From JALZAA01 sp046724655 (lineage in GTDB: Bacteria > Actinomycetota > Acidimicrobiia > IMCC26256 > JACDBD01), in assembly GCA_046724655.1 (NCBI GenBank), contig JBKOWY010000046.1, forward strand, positions 1 through 17,095: a stretch of 17,095 nt of DNA, given 5' to 3'. Shown here one piece after another: positions 12,666-17,095 of this stretch. Below the pieces are notes generated by a model. That model was not told where the DNA came from, searched no databases, and saw only the letters and a list, made by a program, of their open reading frames with translations. Within the stretch, counting starts at the first letter, position 1, and every line of letters starts with the position of its first letter. The translations under genes and the position numbers were made by a program.

Positions 12666-13187
12666 CTGGTCGACGACCTCGCGCCAGTGGTCGAGGCCTG
12701 GGACCCGGCGGCCGGCGACCTTGGCGGCGTCGTCGGCGCGGCGCAGCGTGAGCACGTCGTCGAGCCAGGGCTCGGCTTCGAGCCGGGCGCGCTCGGCGTC
12801 GTCGAGCACGCCGCCCTGGACCTCGAGCGTGACGATGCTCCCGGCGCTCAGGCGCGACCTATAGGCGGGGTCGACGGTCACGAGGTAGCGCTTCGCCTGG
12901 TCGTGCTGGCCGACGAGCCAGGCCACGCGTGAGCCGAGGAGCGGCGCCACGGCTGTCGCCCCGGCGCGCGCATGCGTGCGCGGACGATTCGGCCACAGGA
13001 CGGTGCCGACGTCGTGGACCAGCCCCGCCACTTGGAGCGCCGCATCGCCGGGCGCGGTCTCGGCGAGGATCGCCGCGCACTGCAGGCCGTGCGCGAGCAG
13101 GTCGACGTCCTCGTCGTCGCTTTGCCGGGCGCTCGACGCGAGCACGGCGAACAGCGTGTCGACGTCGGCGATCGAGGCGGCTGTCAC
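12630..13187 (-). CDS. PhnZ-like HD-domain protein (possible diiron oxygenase)
   Basis: A 185-residue cytoplasmic HD-domain protein. GTG 13187 overlaps the phosphatase stop (GTGA), which fixes the start. Candidate metal ligands are H33 (LLAHGLQ), H58-D59 (GLVHDVG), H72 and H95 (GQHDQAKRYLV), with D152 or D153 in RRADDAAKV. The block H-x3-K-R-Y-L then VDPAYRSRLSAGSIVTLEVQGG resembles the phosphonate-degradation HD oxygenase family (PhnZ) and its relatives, including a substrate-lysine candidate K99 four residues after H95. PhnZ oxidatively cleaves hydroxy-phosphonates, but no PhnY partner gene is seen here, so the substrate is unknown. An ordinary HD phosphohydrolase is the alternative. It ends a polyphosphate-linked operon, and its last 11 codons lie within hairpin copy 2. 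Confidence 0.75.
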   Translation of the reverse strand: MTAASIADVDTLFAVLASSARQSDDEDVDLLAHGLQCAAILAETAPGDAALQVAGLVHDVGTVLWPNRPRTHARAGATAVAPLLGSRVAWLVGQHDQAKRYLVTVDPAYRSRLSAGSIVTLEVQGGVLDDAERARLEAEPWLDDVLTLRRADDAAKVAGRRVPGLDHWREVVDQVLAPPTHEIGG

Positions 13188-13645
13188 GCCGAAGGGGGCA
13201 GATAGCGGCCGCGGCGGATGTCGCCGCCCTCGACGTCGAACACCCAGGTCGAGCCTTTGGCGAAGACGAGACCGCCTTCGAGCGGCACCCGCCGTTCGTG
13301 CAGGTGCGAGCGGAGGTTCTCGACCACGTCGCCGTGCGTGCACAGCACCGTCGGCTTGTCGGCGACCTTCTCGATGAGACGCAGCACCTCGTCCAGCGGC
13401 GTGCCCTCGGCGAGCTCGTCCGCCACCTCGACGGGGAGGCCCTTGCTCTCGGCCAGCGGCGCGACGGTCTGGACGCACCGAACGTAGGCGCTCGACACGA
13501 CCCGTGCGATCGGCTCGTTGCGCAGCAGCTTGGCAAGACCCTTGGCCTGGCGGCGTCCCGCCTTCGACAGCGGGCGGAGCTCGTCGGGTCCGTCCCAGTC
13601 GCTGCGGCTTCCCGCTTTGCCGTGACGGATGAGATAGACGTTCAG
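13184..13645 (-). CDS. SixA-like histidine phosphatase, homologous to MutT1 C-terminal half
   Basis: A branch-1 histidine phosphatase of 153 residues. The phospho-histidine is H8 in IRHGKAG (6-12); R56 (YVRCVQT), E80 (LAEGTP) and H104 (CTHGDV) complete the usual site. The C-terminal KGSTWVFDVEGG matches the end of mycobacterial MutT1, whose phosphatase domain is fused behind a NUDIX domain. The only starts in reach are GTG 13723, deep inside the NUDIX gene, and CTG 13645. CTG is chosen because GGAGG lies seven bases upstream, it overlaps the NUDIX stop (CTGA) as the other genes of this operon do, and family members begin three to five residues before the RHG motif. Likely substrates are phosphorylated nucleotides or proteins. 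The stop overlaps the HD gene. Confidence 0.85.
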   Translation of the reverse strand: MNVYLIRHGKAGSRSDWDGPDELRPLSKAGRRQAKGLAKLLRNEPIARVVSSAYVRCVQTVAPLAESKGLPVEVADELAEGTPLDEVLRLIEKVADKPTVLCTHGDVVENLRSHLHERRVPLEGGLVFAKGSTWVFDVEGGDIRRGRYLPPSA

Positions 13646-14064
13646 GCGAGAGCCTCCGCCTCGGTGATCAGCTTCCGGTCGTGCTCGTAGCTGAGCAGCT
13701 TGCCCGTGTCCGCCGCCGAGCACCAGCGCAGCTCGTCGATCTCGTGGTTCGGCTGGAACTTCGGGCGCTCGTCGGGGTCGGCCGGCTCCATGAGCCAGTA
13801 GCGGACCTGCTTGGGGCGGCCTCTGCCGTCACGGTACCGGGCGACGCCCAGCTCCGGTCCGAGCCTGGGACGCACGCCCGTCTCCTCTTCCACCTCTCGC
13901 AGGGCGGCGTGCTCGTCGGACTCGCCGGGGTCGACCTTGCCCTTGGGCAGGCTCCAGTCGCCGTACTTGGGCCGGTGCACCAGCGCGTACTCGTACTGCC
14001 CGTTGTCATGCCGTCGGCGCAAGACGCCGCCGCCGGCGCGCACCAAGGTCTCTGATGAGCTCAC
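13642..14064 (-). CDS. NUDIX hydrolase, homologous to MutT1 N-terminal half
   Basis: A 140-residue cytoplasmic pyrophosphohydrolase. The NUDIX box is perfect: G42-x5-E48-x7-REVEEETGV (56-64). The preceding ALVHRPKYGDWSLPKGKVDPGE closely matches the block in mycobacterial MutT1, which cleaves oxidised nucleotides such as 8-oxo-dGTP and diadenosine polyphosphates. GTG 14064 gives a family-like N terminus (SSSETLVRAGGGVLRRR); the ribosome site is weak. It begins 16 bases after the CYTH-CHAD stop and overlaps the next gene, the histidine phosphatase, at CTGA. In Mycobacterium tuberculosis mutT1 (both domains in one protein) lies beside ppk1; here the two domains are separate genes in the ppk1 operon. 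Exact substrate is not certain. Confidence 0.92.
   Translation of the reverse strand: MSSSETLVRAGGGVLRRRHDNGQYEYALVHRPKYGDWSLPKGKVDPGESDEHAALREVEEETGVRPRLGPELGVARYRDGRGRPKQVRYWLMEPADPDERPKFQPNHEIDELRWCSAADTGKLLSYEHDRKLITEAEALA
13653..13657 (-). promoter_or_regulatory. Ribosome site that supports a CTG start
   Basis: On the minus strand GGAGG lies seven bases before CTG 13645, inside the end of the NUDIX gene. No ATG, GTG or TTG falls in the phosphatase frame between GTG 13723 and the RHG motif, so this site selects the CTG. Confidence 0.6.
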
Positions 14065-14080
14065 GCCAGCCGCCGGAACC

Positions 14081-15571
14081 TCAGAACCACCGCCGCAGGC
14101 GCTTCTTGCTCGCTTGCTGCCACACGTTGGGCCATGCCTCGCGCGTCCGCTCGATATCGAGCCGCTCGAGGCTGGCCAGCTCGCCGGCGATGAACGTCTC
14201 CGGACCGTCCGCCTTTGCCGCAACGTCGCGCAGCCATTGCTCGGCGACGACGGCGTCCTGGTGCTCGCCGAGCACGTCCTGCAGATCCTTCATCGCGCGT
14301 GCGAACGACCGAGCCTGCTTTCCGACAGCCGGGGTGATGGTCTCGGCCGCGTAGCGGCAGTGCTTGGCGCGGATTCGGACTTCGTGCAGCGCCCCGTCAG
14401 GCGGATCGTCCTCCAAACCTTCGACCGCCTCCGAAAGCTTCTTCCAAGGTTTGCGCATCAAGGGCGGGAGGACGTCAGCGGCGGGCCCGTCCGCTTCCGG
14501 GAGCAGCGCCGGTTCATGGACGGCGTCGACGAGGCGGTCGAGCAGCTCGGAGTACTCGCGGCTCCGCAGCGTGTTCTGCAAGGCGCCCCGCGCCGTGTCC
14601 CACCGCTCGAGGAGCTGGTTGAGGACGCGCTTGGCCGCATCCTGATCGTCGGGACGGAGCCGCTCGGCGCGACCGCGCAGTCGGTCGAGCAGCACTTCGG
14701 TGTCGCGCACCTCACCCAGTTGCCGGCCGAGGCTGCGCAGCTCGTCGCGGAGCGACTTCGCCCATTCGGGGTCGAGGAGAGCATGAAATGTACGCACGCT
14801 CGACCGAAGACGGCGCGTGGCGATGCGAGCCTGATGGACGTTTTCGGGGTCGTCGCCGAGGCGCACACCTGCGTCGTGCGCGATCAGATGCGCGACCGAC
14901 CCCTCCAGCGCGGCGCGCACGACATCGCCGCCCGAGGGCGACGCCTCGAGTCGCCCGAGGCTGGTGACGTCGGGCGGCTCGAGAGCGCGCCATCCGAGCG
15001 CGCGCACGGTCTTCGGGGTCGGGTCGGCCGGGCCGGCACCGGCGCCTCGCAGCCGGCCGACGACGGCTTCGGTGAGGCCATCCGGCGCGGCGTCCTCGAC
15101 CGTGATGTCGAGCTCCCGGAACCGCGCCGCTACTCGTCCGCCGCCGAGCACCGAAACTTCGTCGTCGACGATGTCACCCAGCCGGTTGCCGGCGTCGTCG
15201 TGTAGCTCGACGCGCCGCCGGCGCGTGCGCAGCCGCGCCACTGACACCACCCGCGCCGTACGGACCAGCGCGCCCACGAGGTCGAGGGCGGCGTCGGGGG
15301 GACTGCCGGGCTCACCGTCGAAGTGGTGGTCGCCTTGTGCTGAGGGCACTTCGCTCGGCGTCTCGTGCGTCTCGAAGCGGACGACCCAACCGTCGTCGGT
15401 GCGGTAGCGAAGGATCGTGCCGGCTCGTGCGAGGCGCAGGTCCGAAGTGTCGTAATAGGTGGACTCGAGCGTGATGGGCTCGAGCACCTCGGCGCCGACC
15501 CCTTCGACGACGTCGCGCAGTTCCGGGAGGCGGAAGCCTGGTGCCGAAGAGAGAGATTGCCGCGAGCTCAC
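14081..15571 (-). CDS. CYTH-CHAD domain protein with degenerate CYTH signature
   Basis: A 496-residue cytoplasmic protein. GTG 15571 overlaps the ppk1 stop (GTGA). Residues 1-195 resemble a CYTH triphosphate-tunnel domain: PGFRLPELRDV, STYYDTSDLRLARAGTILRYRTDDGWVVRFET and RVELHDDAGNRLGDIVDDEVSV. The ExExK metal and triphosphate motif expected at the very N terminus is absent; the residues there read SSRQSLSS. The CHAD domain (about 220-490) is well kept, with histidine-arginine helices H246-x2-R-x3-RRLRS and H396-EVRIRAKHCRYAAE, plus LGEVRDTEVLLDRL and LGEHQDAV. CHAD domains bind polyphosphate, which fits the neighbour ppk1. The protein may anchor or sense polyphosphate while its CYTH part is catalytically dead. 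An alternative is that translation starts elsewhere, but no in-frame extension restores ExExK. Confidence 0.9.
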   Translation of the reverse strand: MSSRQSLSSAPGFRLPELRDVVEGVGAEVLEPITLESTYYDTSDLRLARAGTILRYRTDDGWVVRFETHETPSEVPSAQGDHHFDGEPGSPPDAALDLVGALVRTARVVSVARLRTRRRRVELHDDAGNRLGDIVDDEVSVLGGGRVAARFRELDITVEDAAPDGLTEAVVGRLRGAGAGPADPTPKTVRALGWRALEPPDVTSLGRLEASPSGGDVVRAALEGSVAHLIAHDAGVRLGDDPENVHQARIATRRLRSSVRTFHALLDPEWAKSLRDELRSLGRQLGEVRDTEVLLDRLRGRAERLRPDDQDAAKRVLNQLLERWDTARGALQNTLRSREYSELLDRLVDAVHEPALLPEADGPAADVLPPLMRKPWKKLSEAVEGLEDDPPDGALHEVRIRAKHCRYAAETITPAVGKQARSFARAMKDLQDVLGEHQDAVVAEQWLRDVAAKADGPETFIAGELASLERLDIERTREAWPNVWQQASKKRLRRWF

Positions 15572-17095
15572 GCCCGGGACTCGCCAGCGCGTGCACGCTG
15601 GATGGCGAGGTCCTGTAGCTGACGCTGGGCGTTGACGCCGCGGGTCTCCGGAACACGCCGCCACCTTCCGGTGCCCTCGAGCTCCCATGCCAGCGCGTCG
15701 TCGGCGAGATCGATCGAGAGGATCTCGTCGAGGCGATCGCGCAGCGGTGCCGAGTCGACGGGCACCGACGCCTCGACCCTTCGGTCGAGGTTCCGGGGCA
15801 TGAGGTCCGCTGAACCGATGAGGTACTCCGCTGTGTGGGGATCGGGCCCGAAGCGGTAGATCCGCGAGTGTTCGAGGAACCGTCCGACGATCGACCGCAC
15901 CCGGATCGTCTCCGAGAGACCGCGTACGCCGGCGCGCAAGCAGCAGATGCCGCGCACGATGAGATCGATCGGCGTCCCCGCCTGTGATGCCGTGTACAGC
16001 GCGTCGATCAGCTCCGGGTCGACGAGGCTGTTCATCTTCATCGTGATCCGACCGTCCGGGCCCAGCGCGGCCTGGCGTTCGATCCGATTCAGCAGCTCGG
16101 GCCGGATCGTCACCGGCGCGACGATCAGCTTGCGGTAGTCGCCCTGTCGGCTGTAGCCCGTCAGGTAGTTGAACAGCTCGGTGAGGTCGGCGCCGAGGTC
16201 GGCGTCTGCCGACATCAGCCCGAGGTCTTCGTAGGTCGTCGCCGTCTTCGGGTTGTAGTTCCCGGTGCCGACGTGGCAGTAGCGGCGGATGCCGTCCGGC
16301 TCCTGTCGCACGACGAGGAGGATCTTGGCGTGCGTCTTCAGGCCGACGAGCCCGTAGACGACGTGGATGCCCGCTTCCTCGAAGAGTTGCGCCCGCTCGA
16401 TGTTGGCCTGCTCGTCGAAGCGCGCCTTGAGCTCGACGAGCGCGACGACCTGCTTCCCCCGTTCTGCTGCGCGTATCAGTGACCGCACGACGCCGCTGTC
16501 GGGGCCGGCGGTTCGGTACAACGTCTGCTTGATCGCCAGCACCTGCGGGTCGCGCGACGCCTGCTCGACGAACGCCTCGACGGACGTGGCAAACGAGTCG
16601 TACGGGTGGTGCACGAGAACGTCGCCTTGACGGAGCGTTTGAAACAGATCGGGCGGCGCGTCCGAGCGGACCAGCGGGGGCTGCGTCTGTGGTGTCCACG
16701 GCTCGTCCTTGAGCTCGGCCTTCTCGAGCCCGTACAAGCCCCACAGTCCGCTGAGGTCGAGGGGACCGTCGACGACGTAGACGTCGGGATCGGTGAGCTG
16801 CAGCTCGCGGCAGAGCAGCTCGAGGACCTCGTTGCTCATCTTGCCGTCGACCTCGAGGCGCACGACACGGCCGAACCTCGTGCGCCGGCGCAGGATCAGC
16901 TCCATCGCCTCGAGCAGGTCCTCGGCGTCGTCGGACAGCTCGAAGTCGGCGTCTCGGGTGACGCGGAACGGATGGTGCTCGACGGTCTCCATGCCCGGGA
17001 AGAGGCTGTCGAGCTGCGCGGCGATGACCTGCTCGAGCGGCACGAAGCGCTCGCCGTCGGGGAGGACGAGGAAGCGCGGAAGGAGCGGCGGGACC
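15568..17095 (-). CDS. ppk1: Polyphosphate kinase 1 (N terminus outside window)
   Basis: Makes polyphosphate from ATP terminal phosphates, reversibly, at the inner membrane face. The frame is open to the right edge (VPPLLPRFLVLPDGERFVPLEQVIAAQL), so GTG 17043 is not the start; 508 residues are visible of about 690 usual. The two phospholipase-D-like halves are present. The phospho-acceptor histidine is in LKTHAK (codon 16330-16332), followed by CHVGTGNYNPKTATTYEDLGL. The second essential histidine is in LEHSRIYRFG (codon 15868-15870). ALIKQTLYRT-like AIKQTLYRTA and RFDEQANIERA are also family blocks. It heads, within view, the operon ppk1-CYTH/CHAD-NUDIX-phosphatase-HD, overlapping the second gene by four bases. 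Whether a PHO-box precedes it lies outside the window. Confidence 0.96.
   Translation of the reverse strand, partial: VPPLLPRFLVLPDGERFVPLEQVIAAQLDSLFPGMETVEHHPFRVTRDADFELSDDAEDLLEAMELILRRRTRFGRVVRLEVDGKMSNEVLELLCRELQLTDPDVYVVDGPLDLSGLWGLYGLEKAELKDEPWTPQTQPPLVRSDAPPDLFQTLRQGDVLVHHPYDSFATSVEAFVEQASRDPQVLAIKQTLYRTAGPDSGVVRSLIRAAERGKQVVALVELKARFDEQANIERAQLFEEAGIHVVYGLVGLKTHAKILLVVRQEPDGIRRYCHVGTGNYNPKTATTYEDLGLMSADADLGADLTELFNYLTGYSRQGDYRKLIVAPVTIRPELLNRIERQAALGPDGRITMKMNSLVDPELIDALYTASQAGTPIDLIVRGICCLRAGVRGLSETIRVRSIVGRFLEHSRIYRFGPDPHTAEYLIGSADLMPRNLDRRVEASVPVDSAPLRDRLDEILSIDLADDALAWELEGTGRWRRVPETRGVNAQRQLQDLAIQRARAGESRA

Noticed and set aside
13642..14223. Longer NUDIX protein from the upstream start at 14223
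   Set aside because: The extra residues are out-of-frame CYTH-CHAD sequence (Arg/Ser-rich); similarity to NUDIX proteins begins just after GTG 14064.
14081..16744. Very long minus-strand frame reaching from the CYTH-CHAD stop up to 16744
   Set aside because: Only the part from GTG 15571 is the CYTH-CHAD gene. The upstream part is an out-of-frame shadow of ppk1, whose own frame has clear catalytic motifs, and it reads as arginine/proline-rich noise.

Overview
The window is high-G+C DNA (roughly two-thirds or more G+C by eye) with dense genes, GTG starts and many 4-base stop/start overlaps. A WhiB-type iron-sulfur regulator, a SigE/anti-sigma/RseB-like trio, an HtrA protease, SenX3/RegX3-like signalling and MutT1-like domains beside ppk1 all point to an actinobacterium. 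It is probably a deep-branching lineage such as Acidimicrobiia, but the class assignment is inference.

Layout. (1) 1-1958, plus strand: an envelope-stress module of ECF sigma factor (5' end outside the window), a cysteine-free anti-sigma factor and an RseB/MucB-like periplasmic sensor, joined by ATGA/GTGA overlaps. (2) 1924-3048, minus strand: a WhiB regulator followed by a short cation-diffusion-facilitator transporter whose 3' end overlaps rseB tail to tail. (3) 3211-4799, plus strand: a membrane-anchored HtrA protease with PDZ domain and a small unknown protein. The 160-base gap between whiB and htrA carries two divergent promoter candidates of identical ECF design, GGAAC-N19-GTT, which would tie both genes to the sigma factor. 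(4) 4801-11589: the phosphate module. phoU is divergent from pstS-pstC-pstA-pstB, which runs into senX3-regX3. The phoU/pstS gap contains two near-identical 28-base repeats with 11-base internal phasing, a likely PHO-box region. (5) 11595-12665: an orphan AbiEi/DUF559-type gene bracketed by two copies of a 49-base hairpin repeat. (6) 12630-17095, minus strand: a polyphosphate/nucleotide-hygiene operon of ppk1 (N terminus outside the window), CYTH-CHAD protein, NUDIX hydrolase, histidine phosphatase and a PhnZ-like HD-domain protein, nearly all overlapping by four bases.

How the genes work together. PstSCAB imports phosphate, PhoU and the SenX3/RegX3 pair sense supply, and Ppk1/CHAD handle polyphosphate storage. 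The NUDIX and phosphatase genes correspond to the two halves of mycobacterial MutT1, here as separate genes. The sigma-E-like trio with HtrA (and perhaps WhiB) forms an envelope-stress circuit. The parts that most deserve follow-up are the hairpin-bracketed DUF559 gene, the paired ECF promoters, the phased PHO-box repeats, a probable CTG start codon on the phosphatase gene, and a CYTH domain that has lost its ExExK signature. No gene-free stretch longer than 300 bases exists; no tRNA, rRNA, CRISPR or insertion sequence was seen.
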